Source: an uncultured Clostridium sp.
GTDB taxonomy: Bacteria; Bacillota_A; Clostridia; TANB77; CAG-508
DNA: 15,103 nt
Direction of reading: 5' to 3'
NCBI GenBank assembly: GCA_947244675.1
Contig: CAMXLV010000034.1
Location: forward strand, 1-15,103
Every line of letters starts with the position of its first letter. The stretch's first letter is position 1. Of this stretch, positions 6,887 to 14,563 are shown piece by piece. The position numbers and the translations under genes were made by a program. The notes below the pieces were generated by a model. It had not been told where the DNA came from, ran no database searches, and was given only the letters and a program-made list of their open reading frames with translations.

Positions 6887-9800
6887 TTATATAATGAATT
6901 TTGCTGTCTGCTTTGCTAAATTTGCCACATGTCTAATACCAAATGTTGCTATATTTTTTCCGCCATTTTTCAATCCGACAAATGCGTAATTTGCTTTACC
7001 ATTTGAACCGAAAAAGCGTATATATCCATTCATCTCTGAGATATATTCACCATGTTTTACAACATAGTTTGCCAATTGGTTATAGTCATCAACATTTTTA
7101 ACTAAATCTCCAAATTCTTTACCATGTTTAGCAAAATGCTCATTTAATTGCTTTACATTTTCAAATTGTAAATCATCAATTTTATTTGCCGCGCTCGTAG
7201 CACATACGTTGTGAACCAATACACCTTTATTAGTAACATAATAAGTATGAGCGTTTTCTACTTCTAAATTGTATACATCAACTAACTCTTCGGTATGTTC
7301 AATAGATATATTGTCTACTTCAACTACGGCATTATTATATAATACTACTTTATCTTTTTCAACTAATTCACTAGCTTTTTTCCAACCATAATCAACAACA
7401 TAGAAAGGATGCCCTAGAGTTGTTGTTATCTCTTCTCCAGCAATAGATAAATGTACTAGATCATGAGTTTGATTTCTAAATAGGTTAGTCACTCTATTTA
7501 AAATCTTTTCTCCTGTTTCTTCACACCATGACCATACTTTATCATCAAGCTCAATGTCTTCAATCTTTTTATAGCCTTCTGCTGTCATTACCAACGTTCC
7601 AGCTACAAAACATTGTGCTGGCTTAGCACATACTTGATTAGATGCTTTAATGCTCTTTGAAATAGCACTTACTGCACTTGATACACAATATAGAATTGCT
7701 CCTGCGGTAAATCCATCTACAAAGCCTGTAATAGCACTATCTGCAAATCCTTTAAAGAACCCATTTCCTTGAATGGCAGATATTATACCTCCAATTAGTC
7801 CTCCAATAACGGCTCCCGATATGGCTGCTCCTAATCCAGCATTAAACATACCTATTCCAAAGGCTTGAGTTCCTGGAATACACATCAAAATAATCGACAC
7901 TGCAAAAGTTAATGTAAAAAGCCCATACCGGATGACCGACTTCCAGTTCCTATCCCACCACGAATATCCAGCTAGGGGATCATAAACTGGATCAGGCATT
8001 AAATCCGTATTTGTTAATACTGTAAAGTTATTTGATCCCAAATCTGTTGGGTTGTCTGTGCATATCGCATTTAAATTTAAGGCACCAATTGTATTAGATG
8101 AATCTAAAACTGTTTCTATATCCATGGAATCAATATAACTACATAGATTAGGGTCATAATAACGACCATTAATGAAATACATTTCTATTTCACTATCATA
8201 ATAATGCCCTCTCCAACGAATTGGATTTAAAGTTGCAAATGGATCTGAATTATTTAATATGTTAACTTTTGTATTTCCCCAAGCATCATAAAAATACTCA
8301 GTGATGATTACACCATCTTTTATGACTGCCACTATATTTCCTTGACCATCTTTTGCATAGTCATAATCTATAATGCTTCCATCGGAGGCAATATATCTAA
8401 CTCCTGCTATACCCATTAAGTCATACATATATCTCAGTTTAATACCATTAGAGTAGTCTTCTCCCAATAGTTTAGACCCATCATAATAATATTTAACTTT
8501 AATACCACCAGAATTATCCTTAGTAACACGATTTCCTTGATAATTATAAGTGAAAAATGTATTTAAGTAAAAGCTTAATAAATTACCTCTCTCCCAACCT
8601 AATTTGTAGGAATTGCCATTTTTTATAATATGATGAGGAAGCAAATTGTTTTCATGATATTGTAATTCTTTTATTAGAGAACCATTTCTATAATATTTAG
8701 TTAAACGATTTAATTCATCATATTCATATTCTTTAACCTTCGTAGTACCTTGAAAAATCTTTGTCACTCTATTAATATCTTGACTATTATTATCTAAATA
8801 ACTATATGTATTATCTATTCCTTGACGAGTATTATATTCTGTTTTTAGTCGATTCAATTTGTCATAAGAATATGAAATATCAGTATCTCCATTTTTGGTA
8901 GAATGAATTCTTCTAATATTTTCATTCTCATCATAACTATAATCAAATTGATATGTACAATCTTTTATTTTATGAGTTGAATTTTGAACTAAATTAGAAT
9001 AAAAGACAGTATTATCTTTTGGAATAAAGTTGTATTCTAAAGAAGAATCACTATTATTTTTCTTTTTTACTACGCCTAATATATTATCATATTCATATGA
9101 GAACCCAAATTTTTTGACTTCTTTCCATTCATCTTTTCCATCATCTTTTTGATCATCATAAACAGATGTTTTAATTATTTGAGGAGCGGTATAAATATTA
9201 TTCTTTTCAACAGAGGTCTTATAATGTGTATTTCCAATAACATATTTGGTATTTTGCGAATCTAACTGTTGAATTCTTAAAATTTCTTTATCATTCTTTT
9301 CAATTTTATAACCACAAGCATCATTATTATTATCATACCAAAATGTTGTTTGAGTTCCATCCAAACTATCGTTGATATGTTTAATTTTTGCTATACTTTG
9401 ACTTTCAGCTAATGGAGTAGAATAACTATTTGAATTAATGTGAGCATCTTGTTCTTGATATTCAAATTCAACTTTTTTAAAAAAGATATCGCTAAAAAAG
9501 ATTTTTCTAGGTCTACCATACTTATCCTTCTCAGTAGTGATTTTACAATTTGTCAAATGATTAATTTCTTCTTGTAAATCGCCACCAAACGAACTACCAT
9601 TAGGCGTAACAGATTTAGATTTCACATCAAGAATTTCTTTATTTTTTTCTATGTAATATTTCTTTATATTCCCATAAATATCATAATCAAAACCAAACCT
9701 ATACTTTTCATTATCTGTAATTGCTTTAATTCTCCCAAGGGAATCATATTCAAAATGATGGTAAACCTTTTTATTGAAATCAAAGTTTATAGATTGCTCT

Positions 9801-12274
9801 TTTACACGATTTAATAAATCATAAGAAAAATTTTGTGTATAATTATTTCCCACTTGTACAGAATCCACAGTGTTCAACATTTGCGAATTTTTTCTAATTT
9901 TCACAGATGAATTTTGAACCTTTGTATCAATGACCATTTCACGGTATTTTCCATTTTCAGATTCATCATCATATATATATCTAGTATAATATCTTTTTTT
10001 ACCAGATTTCACCTTATTATCTGAACCAAAATCGTCCTCCAATGCAGTTGTAGTACTTATAAGATTACCATATAAGTCATATTCATTTACCGTTTTTTTC
10101 TTATAAGCATCAACTGTTTGTAAAATTCTTCCTTGATAATCGCTTACCGTTGAATTTTTACCACCAAAATATGATTTATTAATAGAAACTTCATTATACT
10201 CCTCAAGTTTTTTAGCATAAAAATAGAAATATTTGCTTGTAACGCAACTATTATCTGAGGAATGTGTAATAAATTTAATTCCTGAATCAGAATAAATTTC
10301 ATATTCATTCTTCATTCCAGTATAATCCATATTCTCATAAACTCTAAAATATACTTTTGATACATTAGCTATTCTTTTTGTATTTCCACAATATACAAAA
10401 TCAAATCCTGATTCTCCTCGAATCATTCTATTTTTGTAGGCAAATAAGATATCTGAATCAGTTAAAAAGTTTTCATGATCTAAAAGAATTGTTTGAGATC
10501 TGCCATTCGTTAATTGCAGTCTAACACTATAAAATTCTGAAATGGAAGGTTGGCTAGCATTAAAATTAGATATTTTTAATTTAGACATTTCACCTTCCTT
10601 AATTCTAAAGTCAGAAACTTGATAAGTTCCTGTTCCATCCGTTAGAACTTTAATATATGCTGAATCAAAATCGTATGTCTTTGATTGATCATCATCTCGA
10701 ATGGAAAAGGAAAGCGTTACATATTGCCATGCATTGTTTGCAGTTTTATCAATGAATATCTCTTTTTTTATCCAGTTCATATGAAATATTTCAAAAAAAA
10801 CTTTCATATAAGAGGCATTTGAACAAGAAACATTAATCCAAAAGGATGCTACAAAGTTAATATAATTTAATCCATCCTTATCTCTATATGCTTTTAGAGT
10901 TCTTCCTCCAGTAAAAAAACCGCAATCTCTATTATCCTTATCTAGACATTTAATGCTTTTACCAATGGTAGCAGTTACTATACTTTTATTATTAATAGTC
11001 TCTTGGTAATAGTCTTTGGGCATCTCATACATAATGGAGATTCCATTATCCTTTGTCAATGTTCTTAAATGGTTTCCTTCAACCTCAAAGACACCTGTAA
11101 CAAATCCTTTTTTATTATGATAATAGCGATATTCTATATCTTTATCACTTTTTATTGACGAATAACTTGAATAATGATTAAATGTGGTTTTTTCAATTAT
11201 TGAACTATCTGATACTCCAAAACTATCATAACTTTCAAGAATAACAGTTTCATCCTGAAGTGTTTCAAAGGCAGATATTTCTCCCAAATGGTATAATCCA
11301 TCATTACTAGTCTCTACAATAAAATTTCCTTTTGCTTTTCTAACATTTTTAAAGCCGATTTCTGGTTCTACTGACGGAATAGGGATAGTTTCGCCCGAAT
11401 ATAAACCATCATTTAATGCGGCAAATGAGCTTAAATAAAGCTTAGATATTCCTTTTTCAACAATGATCTTACTTGCATATGGCGTAAACTTTAATGCCAG
11501 TCCATTAGGTGTAGCTGTAGCAAAAATGAGATTATCGCTTGAATCATATTTAAATAAGGCAACTTGAGATAAAGCATTGTTAATAAAATGATAGTTTGAC
11601 TTTAAATTTGTTCCAATATACGAATAGTAAATACTCTCAAGTTCTTTACCCAGACTAATTAATGAGATTTTATAAAGTAGTGAATTTTTATATTCAAATC
11701 TAAAATATCGTTCTCTTTTTCCTATACTTCTACTATCATAGAATTTTATAGGACGTCCTAAATTATCTAATTCAATATGCTTTATAATAGTATTTGGGTT
11801 TCCCTCTATAGATAATTTAATTAAATTACCTGCTGAATTAAAATCATAAACATTATTTTGTGCATCTTGAATTTGATATGAGTTGTAAGAAGTAACTAAT
11901 GTCATTCCGTTTCCCAGGGTATCTAGGTAACGATTGCCATCATATTTTACAAATCTATGAATGTAACCATCCCCATCTAAATATAAATAATCACCGACAT
12001 TAAACCCTTCTAATCTCATACTTGAATCATAAGGTTTTATATATTGCTGAATATTTAATTTCCAATTGGTACCTACTCCTGTATCAACAATATGACAATA
12101 ATTATTGTAAATATGAGAAAGCCCCATCTTAAAGGTTCCTTCTCCCATTTCCATATCCGTATGTCTAAAAATTAGTTCAGCAACAGAAGCATTTACACTA
12201 GCTGTACCTGCATCTGAAATAAAGTCAATATAAGAATGAGCCGCATAAGTTATTTTTGAATTTTTAAATTGCAT
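6887..12274 (-). CDS. Rhs-repeat polymorphic toxin with HINT autoprotease and C-terminal toxin tip
   Basis: A 1795-aa Rhs toxin. There is no signal peptide; the protein enters the Rhs beta-shell almost at once (LIFRHTDMEMGEG, LSHIYNN, GVGTNWKLNIQQYI, residues 33-79). A jelly-roll or carbohydrate-binding-like stretch occupies about 430-560. YD repeats of the form YD-x-x-G/N-R/N-(L/I) run from about 715 to 1370, ending in the core signature GRYYDPNLCSYIDS (Arg1371). Next come a Gly-rich hydrophobic pre-toxin segment (about 1445-1540), a HINT domain from Cys1555 (CFVAGT) with TLGHPFYV to VHN (Asn1689), and a 106-aa tip (LNEHFAKHGKEFG, YIRFFG, FGIRHVANLAK). HINT should release the tip by autoproteolysis. 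The tip's HxxxHG pattern recalls colicin-type (BECR-fold) RNases, but this is a guess. The ATG lies one base after the holin-like stop, so translation is likely coupled; the AAGGGA site is rather distant. Confidence 0.93.
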   Translation of the reverse strand: MQFKNSKITYAAHSYIDFISDAGTASVNASVAELIFRHTDMEMGEGTFKMGLSHIYNNYCHIVDTGVGTNWKLNIQQYIKPYDSSMRLEGFNVGDYLYLDGDGYIHRFVKYDGNRYLDTLGNGMTLVTSYNSYQIQDAQNNVYDFNSAGNLIKLSIEGNPNTIIKHIELDNLGRPIKFYDSRSIGKRERYFRFEYKNSLLYKISLISLGKELESIYYSYIGTNLKSNYHFINNALSQVALFKYDSSDNLIFATATPNGLALKFTPYASKIIVEKGISKLYLSSFAALNDGLYSGETIPIPSVEPEIGFKNVRKAKGNFIVETSNDGLYHLGEISAFETLQDETVILESYDSFGVSDSSIIEKTTFNHYSSYSSIKSDKDIEYRYYHNKKGFVTGVFEVEGNHLRTLTKDNGISIMYEMPKDYYQETINNKSIVTATIGKSIKCLDKDNRDCGFFTGGRTLKAYRDKDGLNYINFVASFWINVSCSNASYMKVFFEIFHMNWIKKEIFIDKTANNAWQYVTLSFSIRDDDQSKTYDFDSAYIKVLTDGTGTYQVSDFRIKEGEMSKLKISNFNASQPSISEFYSVRLQLTNGRSQTILLDHENFLTDSDILFAYKNRMIRGESGFDFVYCGNTKRIANVSKVYFRVYENMDYTGMKNEYEIYSDSGIKFITHSSDNSCVTSKYFYFYAKKLEEYNEVSINKSYFGGKNSTVSDYQGRILQTVDAYKKKTVNEYDLYGNLISTTTALEDDFGSDNKVKSGKKRYYTRYIYDDESENGKYREMVIDTKVQNSSVKIRKNSQMLNTVDSVQVGNNYTQNFSYDLLNRVKEQSINFDFNKKVYHHFEYDSLGRIKAITDNEKYRFGFDYDIYGNIKKYYIEKNKEILDVKSKSVTPNGSSFGGDLQEEINHLTNCKITTEKDKYGRPRKIFFSDIFFKKVEFEYQEQDAHINSNSYSTPLAESQSIAKIKHINDSLDGTQTTFWYDNNNDACGYKIEKNDKEILRIQQLDSQNTKYVIGNTHYKTSVEKNNIYTAPQIIKTSVYDDQKDDGKDEWKEVKKFGFSYEYDNILGVVKKKNNSDSSLEYNFIPKDNTVFYSNLVQNSTHKIKDCTYQFDYSYDENENIRRIHSTKNGDTDISYSYDKLNRLKTEYNTRQGIDNTYSYLDNNSQDINRVTKIFQGTTKVKEYEYDELNRLTKYYRNGSLIKELQYHENNLLPHHIIKNGNSYKLGWERGNLLSFYLNTFFTYNYQGNRVTKDNSGGIKVKYYYDGSKLLGEDYSNGIKLRYMYDLMGIAGVRYIASDGSIIDYDYAKDGQGNIVAVIKDGVIITEYFYDAWGNTKVNILNNSDPFATLNPIRWRGHYYDSEIEMYFINGRYYDPNLCSYIDSMDIETVLDSSNTIGALNLNAICTDNPTDLGSNNFTVLTNTDLMPDPVYDPLAGYSWWDRNWKSVIRYGLFTLTFAVSIILMCIPGTQAFGIGMFNAGLGAAISGAVIGGLIGGIISAIQGNGFFKGFADSAITGFVDGFTAGAILYCVSSAVSAISKSIKASNQVCAKPAQCFVAGTLVMTAEGYKKIEDIELDDKVWSWCEETGEKILNRVTNLFRNQTHDLVHLSIAGEEITTTLGHPFYVVDYGWKKASELVEKDKVVLYNNAVVEVDNISIEHTEELVDVYNLEVENAHTYYVTNKGVLVHNVCATSAANKIDDLQFENVKQLNEHFAKHGKEFGDLVKNVDDYNQLANYVVKHGEYISEMNGYIRFFGSNGKANYAFVGLKNGGKNIATFGIRHVANLAKQTAKFII
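7218..8372. repeat. 1155-bp perfect direct repeat, copy B (inside the main Rhs gene)
   Basis: This is the in-place copy of the segment repeated at 4517-5671. The end near 8372 lies inside the Rhs core (IIDYDYAKDGQG) and the end near 7218 is three codons before the HINT-terminal Asn. The repeat covers everything needed to exchange one toxin tip for another by homologous recombination while keeping the HINT reading frame. Confidence 0.95.
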
Positions 12275-12275
12275 A

Positions 12276-12707
12276 TTAATTTCTCATCCCTTCAATAATA
12301 TTTTTTATTTTTTGTTCAATTTGCTTTTTAGAATCATTTTCTATTTCATCTTGAACAACTTCTTTGTTAATAGTAACATCTTTAACATTAACAACTTTAG
12401 TTAAAGTCACAAGCTCCTCAATCCTATTAGAAGCCTCTTCTTGATTAAATTTAATATGATTTTCTAATGCAAATTGATTTAGTTTTGTCATTACATATTC
12501 TTTTTTCTCAGCACCACTATAATTAGAAAACTTTTCTGCTTCTGTTATACAAGGAATAATTTCCCTAGTAATTTGTTCTGTTTTTTCTAATACTCGCTTA
12601 AGTTTTTTATTTTTAACAAACTTTTGCAAGAAAACAACCGTTGTGCACAATAAAGTTAACGTAGGTGCTAAAATAGAAAGATATAAATGTATATTTTCTG
12701 GATTCAT
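12276..12707 (-). CDS. Holin-like small membrane protein (phage LL-H holin type)
   Basis: A 143-aa protein with a single N-terminal membrane segment (about residues 7-29, LYLSILAPTLTLLCTTVVFL), then a basic linker (KFVKNKKLKR) and a charged helical domain. The segment AEKFSNYSGAEKKEYVMTKL (57-76), followed by an IEELVTLTKVV helix, resembles the conserved AE...G-x-E-KK...V pattern of phage LL-H-type holins. The C-terminus is Lys/Glu-rich and coiled-coil-like. Holins make membrane lesions that release phage particles or lysins. The ribosome binding site AAGGAAG precedes ATG at 12707. Its stop codon is separated from the Rhs ATG by one base, so both are made from one message; release of the toxin through this protein is a reasonable inference. 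No lysin gene is visible nearby. An unrelated membrane anchor remains possible. Confidence 0.52.
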   Translation of the reverse strand: MNPENIHLYLSILAPTLTLLCTTVVFLQKFVKNKKLKRVLEKTEQITREIIPCITEAEKFSNYSGAEKKEYVMTKLNQFALENHIKFNQEEASNRIEELVTLTKVVNVKDVTINKEVVQDEIENDSKKQIEQKIKNIIEGMRN

Positions 12708-12725
12708 TCTTTTCTTCCTTTCTTT

Positions 12726-12774
12726 TAAAAAATAAGGTCATAGTTTCTTAGATAAAAGACATCTATGACCTTAT
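12726..12774 (-). terminator. Rho-independent terminator after the glycosyltransferase gene
   Basis: A perfect 12-bp stem (ATAAGGTCATAG at 12732-12743 with CTATGACCTTAT at 12763-12774) and 19-base loop are followed on the minus strand by six T. It starts four bases after the glycosyltransferase stop and lies only about 20 bases before the holin-like start codon. No good promoter fits between them, so holin and Rhs expression would depend on readthrough or on a promoter inside the glycosyltransferase gene. Confidence 0.85.
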
Positions 12775-12777
12775 GCA

Positions 12778-13482
12778 CTATATGATTATCGCTGTATTCC
12801 CACAAACTGTTTTTTCTGTTTTTGAGAATGTCTGAAATAAGGCACATTGATGGTCAAAAGATACATCGGGATTGCCATTTGCAACAATTCTCACAAACAA
12901 CTGTTCACTATTCCAAGGATTCATAATATCTTTTCTTTGCGTTGTTATTAACACTTCTTTATAAAATTTTAATAAATCTTGTGTTTTTCCAAAAACAACC
13001 CCTGCATTTAAATATTTGAATTCTCCTAATGAATCTCTATTTTCAACAATGTCAATTTCCATGTTTGGATGATTGTTTTTTGTTGCATTAAATAATATTT
13101 TAGTGTTTAAATGTTCAAATTTTTGAATAAATGTTTCATCCAAATTCTTAAAGAATAGAACATCGTATCCATCAACTAATAGACAATACTCTGAGGTTGT
13201 TTGTTCTAGAGCTCCTACATAGTATTTAATTTTATCAATGTTTGTCCATTCCTCTACTCCCTCAGGACAAGCATTAATATATGGCATATTACTTAGTTCT
13301 AATTGTAAAGCTGTAATTGCCTTATTTTTATTTGTAAATGTTGTAATTACAGATATACGTGGACTAATTTCTATTCTATTAGCACTATATTCTTCTATAA
13401 TATCCATAGACTTTTTCATGGCATTACCTTGAAAATGTCCAACATATACCTCATTTCCTGTATGACTTAAAATTTTTGTCAT
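12778..13482 (-). CDS. Glycosyltransferase of the procollagen-lysine (PLOD/LH3) type
   Basis: A 234-aa glycosyltransferase related to the sugar-transfer domain of animal lysyl hydroxylase 3 (PLOD). The metal-binding DxxD segment LLVDGYDVLFF is at 101-111, the LNAGVVFG strand at 158-165, and WNSEQLFV (190-197) with VSFDHQCALFQTF (207-219) matches the family's DDQLF...LDxxCxIFQTL block. It should transfer a sugar from a nucleotide-sugar to a protein or glycan acceptor. The start is set at ATG 13482, which has GGAAGGAG eight bases upstream; the frame is open to 13530, overlapping the previous gene, but that start has no such site. The preceding gene encodes a tail-fibre-like protein with a Gly/Ser/Thr-rich tail, a possible acceptor. 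It ends at a strong terminator. The protein looks complete; donor and acceptor are unknown. Confidence 0.83.
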   Translation of the reverse strand: MTKILSHTGNEVYVGHFQGNAMKKSMDIIEEYSANRIEISPRISVITTFTNKNKAITALQLELSNMPYINACPEGVEEWTNIDKIKYYVGALEQTTSEYCLLVDGYDVLFFKNLDETFIQKFEHLNTKILFNATKNNHPNMEIDIVENRDSLGEFKYLNAGVVFGKTQDLLKFYKEVLITTQRKDIMNPWNSEQLFVRIVANGNPDVSFDHQCALFQTFSKTEKTVCGNTAIII

Positions 13483-13501
13483 TGTACTTTCTCCTTCCAT
13501 T

Positions 13502-13858
13502 TTATGTTCCACTTGAACCGGAACCACCACCTGTAGATGGGTTATTAATCTTTGTGTGTCCTAAAGCTATTAAAACATTCCATACAAATTCTGTTGTAGC
13601 AACTTTTGTGCTAGAATCATACACAGCTTGAGTTTGTGAAGTTGGTCCAATTGCAGAAACTACAGACTCCACTGCATTTTTAATTTCTGCATTAAGTGTA
13701 TCTGCATTTAAAGCTGTTCCCTCTACACTAACTCTGCCCTCTGCTCGTTCAACATCTACTGTCAAACTCACTATATTCCCACTCGAATCTTTTACTATAT
13801 CGCGAACAATTAGTTTCTTACGATTCAAATGTTCTGCTTGTCTGTTTTGAAAAGCCAT
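13502..13858 (-). CDS. Small phage tail-fibre-like protein
   Basis: A 118-aa protein with two motifs common in phage tail-fibre and appendage proteins. The first is ERAEGRVSVEGTALNADTLN (37-56), resembling the R-x-EG-x-V...GTxLNAxxLN segment. The second is YDSSTKVATTEFVWNVL (80-96), close to the DxSTKxATTxFV element. The C-terminus is a flexible Gly/Ser/Thr tail (PSTGGGSGSSGT). AGGAGG stands before the ATG at 13858. It is much shorter than most tail fibres, so it could be a short fibre segment, an attachment protein or a remnant. It is followed after 19 bases by the glycosyltransferase, and together they suggest the distal end of a phage tail or tail-like-particle gene cluster. The structural genes expected upstream are absent from the window. 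Confidence 0.68.
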   Translation of the reverse strand: MAFQNRQAEHLNRKKLIVRDIVKDSSGNIVSLTVDVERAEGRVSVEGTALNADTLNAEIKNAVESVVSAIGPTSQTQAVYDSSTKVATTEFVWNVLIALGHTKINNPSTGGGSGSSGT

Positions 13859-13956
13859 ATTTATCCTCCTATTTATATTCGTAATTTAAGATCTTATTTT
13901 ACAATTGTACTAGTAGCTACCTAATACATTTCTATTGTAAATAGGATTCTATTAAA

Positions 13957-13980
13957 TGAAAATACCCCAATTTGGGTATT
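13957..13980 (-). terminator. Probable terminator of the 104-aa protein gene
   Basis: A 7-bp stem AATACCC (13961-13967) / GGGTATT (13974-13980) with a 6-base loop is followed on the minus strand by a short T-rich stretch (TATTTTCATTT). It lies 10 bases after the stop codon at 13991. It is a modest but well-placed terminator. The rest of the 13859-13956 gap shows no promoter I would defend. Confidence 0.55.
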
Positions 13981-13990
13981 GACAACAATA

Positions 13991-14305
13991 TTATTTTATG
14001 ATAATAAGATTTTTCAGTTTTTCATACTTTGGTAGACTTAACATCTTAGAAATAAAATTTTCATATTTCTCCATAAACTTTATTACACCTTTAATATTAA
14101 TAGCTGCATATTCACTAATCTTTGCATATGACATATAACTTTTGAAATTTAGGCATTCAAAAATTTTAGTATACATATTATCACAATTAAACAAATCATA
14201 TTTATAAAAGAAGTCCTTTATTTCTTCTTGAAATTGTATAAATAAATCTATATTTTCTTCAAGACAATTTTCTTTCAGTAAGTCCATAGTATTTTTTCTT
14301 TTCAT
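13991..14305 (-). CDS. Hypothetical protein, 104 aa, unknown function
   Basis: A small protein, charged and rich in aromatic residues and Lys (MKRKNTMDLLKENCLEENID at the start), with a predicted all-helical composition. It has no signal peptide or membrane segment and contains three cysteines (about positions 14, 41 and 50). I recognise no domain. The AAGGGAGATGAG ribosome binding site supports the ATG at 14305. A promoter about 190 bases upstream, a 13-codon frame and a hairpin terminator precede it, so it may be expressed by terminator readthrough. It is followed by its own terminator and separated from the tail-fibre-like gene, so it is probably not part of the toxin operon. A small regulator is possible but not supported by any motif. 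Confidence 0.65.
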   Translation of the reverse strand: MKRKNTMDLLKENCLEENIDLFIQFQEEIKDFFYKYDLFNCDNMYTKIFECLNFKSYMSYAKISEYAAINIKGVIKFMEKYENFISKMLSLPKYEKLKNLIIIK

Positions 14306-14341
14306 TATCTCATCTCCCTTCTTACTCTAATCAAGACAAAA

Positions 14342-14381
14342 AAGGGCAAAAACAGTACTCTTAAGTACCATTTTTGCCCTT
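14342..14381 (-). terminator. Hairpin terminator in the leader of the 104-aa protein gene
   Basis: An 11-bp stem AAGGGCAAAAA (14342-14352) / TTTTTGCCCTT (14371-14381) is extended by an inner GTACT/AGTAC stem. On the minus strand it is followed by TTTTTTG. It lies between the promoter at 14492-14520 and the gene starting at 14305, so it would cut transcription short before the gene. The opposite strand has a weaker T-run (CCTTTTATTT), so the terminator may also work from that side. Confidence 0.8.
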
Positions 14382-14423
14382 CCTTTTATTTACATCTTAA
14401 CGACGTTTTATAAAAAAACAATT

Positions 14424-14465
14424 TCATATTAAAAATCTATTTAATAATTTATTCAACTCCTTCAT
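14424..14465 (-). CDS. Possible 13-codon leader peptide
   Basis: Directly after a good promoter, AGGGAGG (14474-14480) stands 8 bases before ATG at 14465, which opens MKELNKLLNRFLI and then TGA. A terminator follows about 40 bases later, then the 104-aa protein gene. The order promoter, short translated frame, terminator, gene is that of an attenuator leader. The peptide is leucine-rich (4 of 13) but has no long run of one regulatory codon. It could instead be the remaining 5' end of a deleted gene. The 14382-14423 stretch holds nothing else recognisable. Confidence 0.4.
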   Translation of the reverse strand: MKELNKLLNRFLI

Positions 14466-14491
14466 TACTATATCCTCCCTTCTCGGATGTA

Positions 14492-14520
14492 ATCATACCA
14501 TTTATTGCAAATTTTGTAAA
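14492..14520 (-). promoter_or_regulatory. Probable sigma-A promoter with extended -10
   Basis: On the minus strand TTTACA (14515-14520), a 17-base spacer and TATGAT (14492-14497), preceded by TGG for an extended -10, form the best promoter in the window. The start of transcription would fall near 14485, just before the ribosome binding site of the 13-codon frame. It lies about 40 bases inside the chromosomal side of the IS end. Confidence 0.7.
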
Positions 14521-14563
14521 ATATTCACGAAAAAGAGAGAATTATTTAGAAAAATAAAAAGGG

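Noticed and set aside
13238..13432. Plus-strand 64-codon frame inside the glycosyltransferase gene
   Set aside because: It is antisense to a well-supported glycosyltransferase, has no ribosome binding site and shows only the hydrophobic bias expected of a complement frame.
13483..13530. Longer glycosyltransferase start at 13530
   Set aside because: It overlaps the coding end of the tail-fibre-like gene and has no ribosome binding site, while the ATG at 13482 has GGAAGGAG at ideal spacing.
906..13888. 17-base exact match TTTATATTCGTAATTTA at 906-922 and 13872-13888, both upstream of minus-strand genes
   Set aside because: In DNA this AT-rich a single match of this length in 15 kb is close to what chance can give, and the positions relative to the gene starts differ. 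It is worth noting only if found at further sites in the genome.
14330..14381. 14-codon frame starting inside the leader terminator, with GGAAGGG before ATG
   Set aside because: Both the apparent ribosome binding site and the start codon are part of the hairpin stem; the purine-rich run is explained by the terminator.
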